From assembly GCA_033722295.1 (NCBI GenBank), contig JAWVZH010000145.1, positions 1 to 6,887 of the forward strand: a DNA stretch of 6,887 bases, written 5' to 3'. The position numbers were made by a program, and so were the translations under genes. Below the pieces are notes generated by a model, which was not told the DNA's origin, ran no database searches, and saw only the letters and a list, made by a program, of their open reading frames with translations. Positions 1 to 6,007 of the stretch are shown one piece after another. Each line of letters starts with the position of its first letter. The stretch's first letter is position 1. This stretch comes from JAWVZH01 sp033722295 (GTDB lineage Bacteria; Bacteroidota; Bacteroidia; Chitinophagales; Saprospiraceae).

Positions 1-372
1 AAAGTAAACACGATCAGATCCTTTTATCTCACGGGGTCCCTGGTACAGATTATTGATATTCGAAGACAGAATGATATGACGGATATCGTTAGGAAAATTC
101 AGCATATAGCGTGTAACCGCAAGTCCCATTTCCCAGTCGAGCCCATTAAGAGAGAGGTTGTATGTAGGTTGTTCAATATAATCTGGGTTGACACCCCTCA
201 GTGTGACTGAGGGACCCATAATTGTGACCTCAATGGAATCGAAACGATGGGCAACAACTTCACTTTTTTTAGAGTAAATATTAGGAACACGAGTGTACAG
301 ACTCTCTATAAGACTAAATAGTAGTAGAAAGGGAAGCAGGAAAAGGGCAGTTTGTAATATGAATTTCTTCAT
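1..372 (-). CDS. Membrane-anchored SGNH-like protein, partner of the MBOAT acyltransferase (partial, 3' end outside window)
   Basis: Only the first 124 residues are present; the frame stays open to base 1. The protein begins MKKFILQTALFLLPFLLLF, an uncleaved signal anchor or signal peptide (about residues 4-20). It continues with a short basic stretch and a beta-strand-like segment leading to IMGPSVT (about residues 51-57) followed by RGVNP. That layout matches proteins commonly encoded beside AlgI/DltB-type acyltransferases, in which ILGSS.T..GINP holds the SGNH block I serine. Here the motif reads GPS, so the putative nucleophile Ser is kept but the preceding residue is Pro. The rest of the SGNH triad (block V DxxH) would lie outside the window. 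The ATG lies 4 nt after the MBOAT stop with AGG just upstream, so the two genes are probably co-transcribed and translationally coupled. Inferred role: extracytoplasmic step of glycan O-acetylation. A non-catalytic homologue is possible. Confidence 0.7.
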   Translation of the reverse strand, partial: MKKFILQTALFLLPFLLLFSLIESLYTRVPNIYSKKSEVVAHRFDSIEVTIMGPSVTLRGVNPDYIEQPTYNLSLNGLDWEMGLAVTRYMLNFPNDIRHIILSSNINNLYQGPREIKGSDRVYF

Positions 373-376
373 CCTG

Positions 377-1807
377 TCAGAATTGGAAATAGATGAAATC
401 TGTTTTCGGAGCTTTTAATAAAAATATGCCAAAAATAACCGCGCTATATATCGCATACCTCTTCCATTGAGGCAGGATTAGCCCAGTGAAATCCAACCCA
501 TGTTCTTTGTCTCGCTGAAACCACTCGACAATAAAGCAGGAGGAAATAATGAATATTAAGAAGAACGAGAGATGCTGAGGAAAAGTGAATAGTGAAAAAC
601 TAAATATTTTCCCCAGGGATTCAATACCATGCATCAGGTGATTTGGAAAAAAAGCAGAGGCAACCACAAACAAGACGAAAGTCTGAAATCGCCTCATTGT
701 ATTGAGAATGTAGTTATCATCCGGAATTCCAATTACTTGAGCTAAAGAAAAATCCTTGAAGTAAATAGATCGGAAGAACATCAGGCCGTTCATGAAGCCG
801 AATAGAACGAATGACCAGGATGCGCCGTGCCACAGACCGATGAGAGTAAAAAGAATTACGGTGTTTCTGAACTTCACAAAATTGGTCCTTTTCTTAGCTC
901 TCAGAGTCATAGGAATGAAAATGTAATCGGTAAACCATGTTGTGAGCGAAATATGCCATTTTCGCCATAACTCAGGAATCGACTTCGCGAAGTAAGGAAA
1001 GTTGAAGTTTTTACTCAGCCTGAACCCGAAAAGTCGAGCCGTTCCAATGGCAATGTCGGAGTATCCTGAAAAATCGGCATAAACATGTATGCCGATCAGC
1101 ATGAATGCCATAAGTATGGTACTGCCACTATAGTTTTCTGCTGAGTGATAGATGAAGTAACCCAAAAGCGCACAATTATCAGCTACAACTACTTTCTTAA
1201 ATAATCCCCAAAGAATCTGCCTCATGCCATCTCTGGCCTTGACCCCATCAAAAACTCTGGGCTTTTCGAACTGTGGAAGCAATCTCCGGGCACGCTCGAT
1301 CGGGCCGGCTACCAGTTGCGGAAAGAAGCTCACGAATCCCAGAAAGGAGATAAAGTTATCCGTTGGTTTCAGTCGGTCTTTGTAAATGTCCAGTGAGTAG
1401 GACAAGGTCTGGAAGGTATAGAAGCTGATCCCTACGGGCAGTATGATATTGAGCCTGTCCACCTCGAGACTCGCACCAAGAAAGGTATAGGCCTCCACGA
1501 AGCTCTCTACAAAGAAATTGTAGTATTTGAAAAAGCCCAGCATGCCGAGGTTGACGCCCAGAGAAAGGTACAGAAGCCATTTTCGCCTGGCGCCTTCCGC
1601 CTTATACATGGCCCTGCCGACAAAATAGTCCGTGACACTGCTGATGAAAATGAGGATCAGGAAACGCCAGTCCCACCATCCGTAGAAGAAATAACTCGAG
1701 ATCAGAAGAAAGGTGTTCTGTATTCGCAGGTTGCGATTGAACACGAACCAGTAGAGCAGGAAAACCACTATGAGGAATACTCCGAATTCTATCGAGTTGA
1801 ACAGCAT
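377..1807 (-). CDS. MBOAT-family O-acyltransferase (AlgI/DltB-like), glycan O-acetylation
   Basis: A 476-residue multi-pass membrane protein, the normal length for bacterial AlgI-type MBOATs. Visible hallmarks are an N-terminal YFFYGWWDWRFL segment (residues 39-50), FFPQLVAGPIERA (161-173), the SGYSDIAIGTARLFGF segment (247-262), PELWRKWHISLTTW (278-291) and GLWHGASW (324-331). His327 is in the position of the catalytic histidine of the family, with His285 in the conserved WxxWH segment. The C-terminus FIYFQF is also typical. Members transfer acyl groups, usually acetyl, across the membrane to an extracytoplasmic acceptor with a second SGNH or AlgX-type protein, and the next gene in this operon looks like that partner. 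The start ATG has a good AGAAGG ribosome site 6 nt upstream. One oddity: the family FFR motif near the third quarter reads AFFPN (385-389), Pro in place of Arg. The acceptor is unknown; a surface polysaccharide is inferred from the neighbours. Confidence 0.95.
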   Translation of the reverse strand: MLFNSIEFGVFLIVVFLLYWFVFNRNLRIQNTFLLISSYFFYGWWDWRFLILIFISSVTDYFVGRAMYKAEGARRKWLLYLSLGVNLGMLGFFKYYNFFVESFVEAYTFLGASLEVDRLNIILPVGISFYTFQTLSYSLDIYKDRLKPTDNFISFLGFVSFFPQLVAGPIERARRLLPQFEKPRVFDGVKARDGMRQILWGLFKKVVVADNCALLGYFIYHSAENYSGSTILMAFMLIGIHVYADFSGYSDIAIGTARLFGFRLSKNFNFPYFAKSIPELWRKWHISLTTWFTDYIFIPMTLRAKKRTNFVKFRNTVILFTLIGLWHGASWSFVLFGFMNGLMFFRSIYFKDFSLAQVIGIPDDNYILNTMRRFQTFVLFVVASAFFPNHLMHGIESLGKIFSFSLFTFPQHLSFFLIFIISSCFIVEWFQRDKEHGLDFTGLILPQWKRYAIYSAVIFGIFLLKAPKTDFIYFQF

Positions 1808-1813
1808 CTAGAT

Positions 1814-1820
1814 CCTTCTT
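1814..1820 (-). promoter_or_regulatory. Ribosome binding site of the MBOAT gene
   Basis: Read on the minus strand the sequence is AAGAAGG, ending 6 nt before the ATG at 1807. It is a strong Shine-Dalgarno match at normal spacing and supports that start codon. Confidence 0.7.
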
Positions 1821-1910
1821 CTTTTCTTGGTCTGTCCTAAAATGGGTTGATCGCTGAACCTTAGAATTCACCCAAGATCGCCGGCGAAATTAAGTATTAT
1901 CGGGTAATTG

Positions 1911-1952
1911 GTTGAGGGATTAGGGTTGAGAGTTGAGAGTTTAGGGTTTAGG
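1911..1952. repeat. Heptanucleotide tandem repeat, six units, consensus GTTKAGR
   Basis: Six consecutive 7-bp units run without gaps: GTTGAGG (1911), GATTAGG (1918), GTTGAGA (1925), GTTGAGA (1932), GTTTAGG (1939) and GTTTAGG (1946). Neighbouring units are identical twice (the GTTGAGA pair and the GTTTAGG pair), which points to slippage or stepwise duplication. The GTTTAGG units resemble telomere-type repeats by sequence only. Function unknown. Confidence 0.8.
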
Positions 1953-1976
1953 GAGACGGGGTATAGGCGTTTGCTT

Positions 1977-1997
1977 TGCCACCTGTCACATGTCACC
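1977..1997. repeat. Short heptanucleotide tandem repeat, three units, consensus TGTCACM
   Basis: Three adjoining 7-bp units read TGCCACC (1977), TGTCACA (1984) and TGTCACC (1991). The unit length equals that of the GTTKAGR array 24 bp upstream, but the sequence is unrelated. With three units chance is not excluded, though the adjacency to another heptamer array makes it more credible. Function unknown. Confidence 0.55.
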
Positions 1998-2052
1998 CGA
2001 GCTTGGTATCTTCGTCAGTCAATGAATTCAGATCGAGTACAGTTAAATCATT

Positions 2053-2056
2053 GGAG
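2053..2056 (+). promoter_or_regulatory. Ribosome binding site of the first plus-strand sulfotransferase
   Basis: GGAG lies 8 nt before the ATG at 2065 and is followed by an A-rich spacer. It supports that start, which also places the PAPS-binding loop at the expected distance from the N-terminus. Confidence 0.65.
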
Positions 2057-2064
2057 AATAAAAA

Positions 2065-2907
2065 ATGTCTGAAAGGCCGGTCATAGCGGTAGGGGCAGTA
2101 GGTGGAAGCGGCACCAGGGTCGTCGCTCAGATCTTACGTGAAGCTGGTGTTTTCCTGGGGAATGACCTTAACGGGGCTTACGACAATCTTGTTTTTACCC
2201 GCTTGTTCAGGAATCCAGACTGGCACGCGACAGCGACAGAAGCTCAAAAAAAGGCCCGCTTCGAATTATTCCAACGCTATATGTCCTCGGGGCATCTCAC
2301 CTGGAAGGATCGCATGGCACTGGTCAAAGCGGCCAGCAGGAATAAGAATTTCAGGAGTGACCGACGCTTTTATGCCAGGACTCTGTTGTCCTCCAGAAGG
2401 CGGCATAACAAGTTTGACAGGTGGGGATGGAAGGAGCCCAATACTCAGATCTATATCGAGGATATCGCCAGATTTATTCCGGGCGTCCGCTATATACATG
2501 TACTCAGACATGGTTTGGACATGGCTTTTTCAGGGAACAGACGACAATTGAGGAGCTGGGGACACTTGTATGATGTTCATTATGAGAAAGGAGACTCCGG
2601 TGATGAGCTGGCATCGAAGATGTTCAGATACTGGCTGAGATCCACACAGACCTCGATCAAGATGGCCAGGACCTTCCTAGATGGCAAACACCATATCATC
2701 AGATACGAGGATCTGTGTAAATATCCGGACAGGGAATTAAGAACTTTACTTGAATTTTGTGAATTGGAAGTTGATGAAGAAAAATTTACCGAAATTCTAA
2801 AACTCCCTCAATTACCGCAATCAAGCGGCAGGTATTTGGATCATGATCTGAATTTTCTTGAAAATCGAGATATCGAATCACTTGAAGAACTGGGATATGC
2901 GGTATAA
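2065..2907 (+). CDS. PAPS-dependent sulfotransferase family protein
   Basis: A 280-residue soluble protein with the two PAPS-binding elements of the sulfotransferase fold. The 5'-phosphosulfate loop is AVGGSGTRVVAQIL (residues 11-24), starting right after an N-terminal beta strand (VIAVG). The 3'-phosphate site is IHVLRHGLDMAFSGNR (144-159), with Arg148 and Ser156 spaced by eight residues as in the family. Supporting segments are WGWKEPNT (120-127), IYIEDIARFIPGVR (129-142) and IIRYEDLCKYPDREL (211-225). It resembles the Sulfotransfer_3 type more than the HIPKTAG type of the minus-strand genes. There is no signal peptide or membrane span, so it should act in the cytoplasm on a nucleotide-sugar-derived or lipid-linked acceptor; the acceptor is unknown. 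It is the first gene of a three-gene plus-strand operon. Its TAA is in the same reading frame as the next gene, 33 nt downstream. Confidence 0.87.
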   Translation: MSERPVIAVGAVGGSGTRVVAQILREAGVFLGNDLNGAYDNLVFTRLFRNPDWHATATEAQKKARFELFQRYMSSGHLTWKDRMALVKAASRNKNFRSDRRFYARTLLSSRRRHNKFDRWGWKEPNTQIYIEDIARFIPGVRYIHVLRHGLDMAFSGNRRQLRSWGHLYDVHYEKGDSGDELASKMFRYWLRSTQTSIKMARTFLDGKHHIIRYEDLCKYPDRELRTLLEFCELEVDEEKFTEILKLPQLPQSSGRYLDHDLNFLENRDIESLEELGYAV

Positions 2908-2940
2908 TATAGCGATAATGAAGAATCAGGATATTTGCAG

Positions 2941-3897
2941 ATGCTGATGGACATGACCTTCAATATCATCTATACGCCTCATACGGTAGACAAACTCTAT
3001 TTGTTCACTTTAAGTCTAATGGACCAGTCGTCCTTTCGATTCCGTTTGGTGGTCAATGGATGTGAGGATGGTGAAACAAGATTTTTAGAACGCTTTGCGG
3101 AACAGTATCCCGAGAGACTATCGGTTTTGAGGTATCCGAGTGAAGGGATGAGACCTCATTACGAAGTCCTGGACTACTTGCAGGGAAATGAATCGGAGCC
3201 ATTTTTTGCCTTCATGGATTCGGATATCCTGGCGCTTGGCAACTGGACTGATCTGCTGCAAGAGGAATTGCATGGGGCGGACGCACTGTTTTCGGGTCGC
3301 CCGGTATGGAGTCCGACGGCTAGAAGACCTCCAGTGCGTAAAAAGGCCGCCGGACGTTTTATGGTTGACACGGACGGTTTTTGCCTTGGAGGCACCTATT
3401 TTGCCGTCTACAATAATGATATTCTAAACAGAGTCAGGGAAAGGTTTGGCGTCGGCTTTGAAAATCGCTGGTGGAAGGAATTACCCGAATCGATAAGCAA
3501 AATTCTCAAAGATCTTGGACGTCGGTTTGAGCGCTACGATAACGGAAAGGTCATCAATATATTGATGCAGTCACTGGGTCACCGTTGCGGGTATACGGAA
3601 GATCTGCGACTTTGTCATTTCGGCGGAATGTCCCGATTCAATACTGTGCTCGGCCGTGACAAGGAAAAGCTCAAGGCTCATGAAAAACACAGGCAGGGTC
3701 AGAAGGATATGAGGATGATAGCGTCGTTCATGTCCCAGGCTATTGCCAAGATAAAAAAAGAAGAGTCCATCGAGATCCCCGCAGAGATCAGGAATCATTT
3801 CGCTCAGTATGAGGTGGCTTCTTCAATCAAGGAATTGAGACGTATTCGGGAAAAGTACAGGGAAGTTTCTGAATGGATCGAGAAAGACCAGATATGA
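2941..3897 (+). CDS. Glycosyltransferase-like protein, GT-A fold
   Basis: A 318-residue protein with no signal peptide. It opens with a beta strand (FNIIYTPHT) and a KLYLFTLSLMDQSSFRFRLVVNGC segment like the start of GT-A nucleotide-sugar transferases. FFAFMDSDIL (residues 88-97) supplies a DxD-type metal site (Asp93, Asp95) at the usual place, about 90 residues in. Downstream are FCLGGTYFAVYN (147-158), a YDNGKVINILMQSLGH stretch (199-214) and LCHFGGMSRF (225-234), where His226 could be the C-terminal metal ligand. The last 80 residues are charged and probably helical. I chose the ATG at 2941 because AGGA ends 9 nt upstream; TTG at 2935 and ATG at 2947 or 2953 are alternatives. The stop overlaps the next start (ATGA). 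Sandwiched between two sulfotransferases, it likely builds the sugar chain they sulfate. Exact family and donor are unknown. Confidence 0.72.
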   Translation: MLMDMTFNIIYTPHTVDKLYLFTLSLMDQSSFRFRLVVNGCEDGETRFLERFAEQYPERLSVLRYPSEGMRPHYEVLDYLQGNESEPFFAFMDSDILALGNWTDLLQEELHGADALFSGRPVWSPTARRPPVRKKAAGRFMVDTDGFCLGGTYFAVYNNDILNRVRERFGVGFENRWWKELPESISKILKDLGRRFERYDNGKVINILMQSLGHRCGYTEDLRLCHFGGMSRFNTVLGRDKEKLKAHEKHRQGQKDMRMIASFMSQAIAKIKKEESIEIPAEIRNHFAQYEVASSIKELRRIREKYREVSEWIEKDQI

Positions 3898-4619
3898 GTA
3901 GCAAACCAACAATGGTATTGATCCTTGGTATGCATAGGAGCGGCACATCCTGCCTGGCAGGTATGCTGAAGACTTGTGGTTTGAATCTGGGTGATGAAAT
4001 ACAGACGAACAACCGGTTCAACCCGAAAGGCAATCAGGAACATGTTCCTTCCCGTAAGGTCAACTGGACCCTTATGGAACTTAATGGAGGTAAATGGTAT
4101 GCACCCACACCGATTGAAGAAATTCCAGACAGATTGAGAGTTGAGGCACAGAAGATCCTGAAAGATTTTGATTCTCAGGGGCTGCCTTTTGGAATAAAAG
4201 ATCCCAGAATGCTGTTTTGCCTGGATGTCTGGCGTGACGAGCGTACAAAACTGGTAGGGACGATCCGGCATCCTTCTCTTGTGGTACAATCTCTGGAAAG
4301 AAGGAATGCCAAGAGGAGTAAAAAAGTGAGCACCGACTGGTACATGACCTGGATGAAATACAATGAGCGGCTACTCGAGATATATCAGGCCTCCCCTTTC
4401 CCCATCGTGAACTTTGATTGGCCTGAACCGACCTATACCGAGACAGTAAAAGGAATAGCTGAATCGCTTGGTCTCGACTCAGAAGAATCCTTTTTTGACC
4501 CGGAACTGAGGAATGAAATGGACATCAAGGGTTCGGTTCCCGAATCCTGCGCTACACTATATGATAAACTGAGCGACATTGCTGAAAAGGAGAGAGAAAA
4601 GATACTTTCCTCTACCTGA
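3894..4619 (+). CDS. PAPS-dependent sulfotransferase family protein
   Basis: A 241-residue cytosolic protein. ILGMHRSGTSCLAGML (residues 10-25) is a textbook 5'-phosphosulfate loop of the Sulfotransfer_3 type, followed by LGDEI and a FNPKGNQEH segment (42-50) common to this group. GIKDPRMLFCLDVW (100-113) and GTIRHPSLVVQSL (122-134) give the 3'-phosphate site, with Arg125 and Ser133 eight residues apart. FPIVNFDWPEPT (169-180) matches the strand before the C-terminal helices. The ATG at 3894 is preferred over an in-frame ATG at 3873: it gives a 4-nt ATGA overlap with the upstream gene, implying translational coupling, and leaves the loop close to the N-terminus. It ends 9 nt before the stop of the converging minus-strand operon. 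The acceptor is unknown. It resembles the 2065 gene in motif type but differs in the middle region, so it is not a recent duplicate. Confidence 0.88.
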   Translation: MSSKPTMVLILGMHRSGTSCLAGMLKTCGLNLGDEIQTNNRFNPKGNQEHVPSRKVNWTLMELNGGKWYAPTPIEEIPDRLRVEAQKILKDFDSQGLPFGIKDPRMLFCLDVWRDERTKLVGTIRHPSLVVQSLERRNAKRSKKVSTDWYMTWMKYNERLLEIYQASPFPIVNFDWPEPTYTETVKGIAESLGLDSEESFFDPELRNEMDIKGSVPESCATLYDKLSDIAEKEREKILSST

Positions 4620-4628
4620 TTGTATGTT
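4620..4628. other. Nine-base convergent junction between the two sulfotransferase operons
   Basis: The plus operon stops (TGA) at 4619 and the minus operon stops (TAG on the minus strand) at 4629. No hairpin with a T-run is visible in this gap or in the adjoining ends of either gene, so transcripts from the two operons should overlap as antisense at their 3' ends unless termination is factor-dependent. Confidence 0.6.
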
Positions 4629-5291
4629 CTACTGTCTCAATTCAAGAGCTTTTCGATAGAGTTCGATATCCTTCTGATTGAGCGATATCAACTTCTCTTC
4701 AAGACGCTTGCGGATGGCCGGTTTTTCAGGTTTGATCCTATTTTTGTTGACATGAAAAACAGGCACGCGAGGCCAGTCGAGCTTGCTGGCGAGAAGGTGC
4801 AGATCTTCTTCTAATTGTTCCATCAATCCAATGAAGAACAGATCTTCAAGTTCTATACCTTCCAAAAATTTGGATATGCGATTCTGGTTGATCTCGAGAT
4901 CGGCAAATTGCTCTAATGTGATATTCGGATCATTGATCGGGTAATCATTTCCAGGCCTTTCCATATTGAGTTGTTTCCGCCAGTAATAATTGGAGACCAA
5001 TCTGTCTATAGGATGCCGGAGCCATGTGATGATCCTGGTTGTAGGATCCAGGATGGGCTCTACTTCTTTATATTTCAGATGTCCCGAAAGGACTCTGGTG
5101 CCTTTTGGGAAAGGATCGTTGGAAGGGTCAATATGGTCCAGCCCTTTCTGCCTGAGTTGATGCCGGTTGTATCGAAAATATTGGTTTTGATAAATCTCTT
5201 GAAGGGATTTTGATATTGATTTTCCTCCGGTTTTATGAATGTGAATAAAAACCAGTTCGAGAGAGAATTTATTACTTCCCTTGACTGTCAT
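4629..5291 (-). CDS. Sulfotransfer_2-type sulfotransferase, distal paralogue
   Basis: A 220-residue soluble protein. FIHIHKTGGKSI (residues 15-26) is the 5'-phosphosulfate loop, here HKTGG rather than the more usual PKTAG. LSGHL (68-72) holds the Gly-His motif near the presumed catalytic histidine, and TWLRHPIDRLVSNYYW (89-104) is the 3'-phosphate site, with Arg92 and Ser100. FFIGLMEQLEEDL and LDWPRVPVFHVNKNR complete the C-terminal pattern found in bacterial members related to heparan sulfate 2-O-type enzymes. It is clearly a paralogue of the gene just upstream, with a shorter spacer before LEDLFFIG. Its ATG overlaps that gene's TGA (ATGA), so it is probably translationally coupled and last in a three-gene minus-strand operon. 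It should sulfate a sugar hydroxyl using PAPS in the cytoplasm; the acceptor is unknown. Confidence 0.9.
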   Translation of the reverse strand: MTVKGSNKFSLELVFIHIHKTGGKSISKSLQEIYQNQYFRYNRHQLRQKGLDHIDPSNDPFPKGTRVLSGHLKYKEVEPILDPTTRIITWLRHPIDRLVSNYYWRKQLNMERPGNDYPINDPNITLEQFADLEINQNRISKFLEGIELEDLFFIGLMEQLEEDLHLLASKLDWPRVPVFHVNKNRIKPEKPAIRKRLEEKLISLNQKDIELYRKALELRQ

Positions 5292-6007
5292 TTTTGCTCT
5301 TTGATTTTCAATTCTTTCGCCCTGTTATAGACCTCCAGTCCTTCGGAACAGATCTCTACCAATTTCTGCAGTTCACTTTCTGTTGGCTGAAATGGTTTTT
5401 TCTGGGTTTTGTTAATATGAAAACTTGGCACACTTGGCCAGTCAAGGATCTTCGCCAGTCGTTCGAGGTCATTATCATAATCTTCTGTAATACCGATGAA
5501 ATCGAAATCCTCCAGAGGCTTGCCTGTCGTGTAGTCGCGATACATGTGGATATCCCTTGGCAGACGGGCAAAATCCAGCAGGGACATGACCAGTCGATTG
5601 AAGAGCTTACGCGCCACAGGGCTCAATGTAGACTCTGCTTCGAAACGGGCGCGCAAGTAATTGTAATTGGAGATAACCCTTTCTACGGGATGTCTCAACC
5701 AGGTTATGACCTTGAGATCTGGATGAGATTCGAAAACTGAATTAAAATCCTGAAAGTGAATGTGTCCGTGAAGTACCTCTATCTTGTTGTTCAGACTGCC
5801 AGTACTTATTATGCTATCCAGGTCTTCTTGACGTGTTTGATTCTTAGCGATTATATTATTCTCACCAGAATCGTTCTGAACAGTAAAGTCAAGTCTGCAA
5901 AAGACGTCTTTGCCATAAATGGTCTCAAGGGTCTTTTGAAAAGAGCTGCCTGCTGTTTTGGGAATATGAATTGAGAGCAGTTTGATGTTGTTTCTGATCT
6001 TAGGCAT
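5288..6007 (-). CDS. Sulfotransfer_2-type sulfotransferase, proximal paralogue
   Basis: A 239-residue protein beginning at ATG 6007. LLSIHIPKTAGSSF (residues 10-23) is the canonical 5'-phosphosulfate loop of the Sulfotransfer_2 group, LHGHIHF (79-85) carries the Gly-His motif, and TWLRHPVERVISNYNYLR (102-119) is the 3'-phosphate site, with Arg105 and Ser113. FDFIGITEDYDNDLERLAKILDWPSV and FHINKT match the C-terminus of the downstream paralogue. A longer TTG-initiated version from 6046 would add 13 residues. I reject it because ATG 6007 has AAAGAG at good spacing and puts the loop at residue 13. The start overlaps the end of the upstream gene by 8 nt and the stop overlaps the downstream start by ATGA, so all three genes form one operon. 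Relative to its neighbour it has an insertion after FTVQNDSGE and a longer LSPVARKLFNRLV region. The acceptor is unknown. Confidence 0.9.
   Translation of the reverse strand: MPKIRNNIKLLSIHIPKTAGSSFQKTLETIYGKDVFCRLDFTVQNDSGENNIIAKNQTRQEDLDSIISTGSLNNKIEVLHGHIHFQDFNSVFESHPDLKVITWLRHPVERVISNYNYLRARFEAESTLSPVARKLFNRLVMSLLDFARLPRDIHMYRDYTTGKPLEDFDFIGITEDYDNDLERLAKILDWPSVPSFHINKTQKKPFQPTESELQKLVEICSEGLEVYNRAKELKIKEQK

Larger units (their letters stand above)
1808..2064. other. Divergent intergenic region between the acetylation and sulfotransferase operons
   Basis: This 257-bp stretch separates two divergently transcribed operons and must hold both promoters unless transcription comes from further away. 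I see no ORF or RNA gene in it. It contains two different 7-bp tandem repeats (annotated separately), a perfect 10-bp palindrome TCGCCGGCGA at 1878-1887, and a weak -10-like TAATAC on the minus strand at 1894-1899 with no recognisable -35 at normal spacing. No convincing sigma-70 promoter could be placed on either strand. Confidence 0.6.

Noticed and set aside
1356..1871. Minus-strand ORFs overlapping the MBOAT gene in another frame.
   Set aside because: They are shadows of the MBOAT coding sequence, with no recognisable domain or ribosome site.
1878..1887. Perfect 10-bp palindrome TCGCCGGCGA as an operator.
   Set aside because: It is short, not repeated elsewhere in the gap and not placed next to a recognisable promoter.
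1911..1952. Telomere-like or CRISPR-like array.
   Set aside because: Units are contiguous 7-mers with no spacers, and TTTAGGG similarity alone does not indicate a telomere in a bacterial gene context.
2003..2047. Candidate sigma-70 promoter for the plus operon (TTGGTA region and TACAGT or TTAAAT).
   Set aside because: No pair of hexamers fits both consensus and a 16-18 bp spacer.
2905..2940. The TAA of the 2065 sulfotransferase is in the same frame as the glycosyltransferase-like gene with no other stop between, hinting at a read-through fusion.
   Set aside because: The next gene has its own ribosome site and several ATG codons, and no stop-codon read-through context is recognisable. One in three gaps would be in frame by chance.
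2918..2947. A nine-codon ORF (ATG to TGA) in the gap before the glycosyltransferase-like gene, as a possible leader peptide.
   Set aside because: It has no clear ribosome site and no regulatory composition, and such short ORFs are expected by chance.
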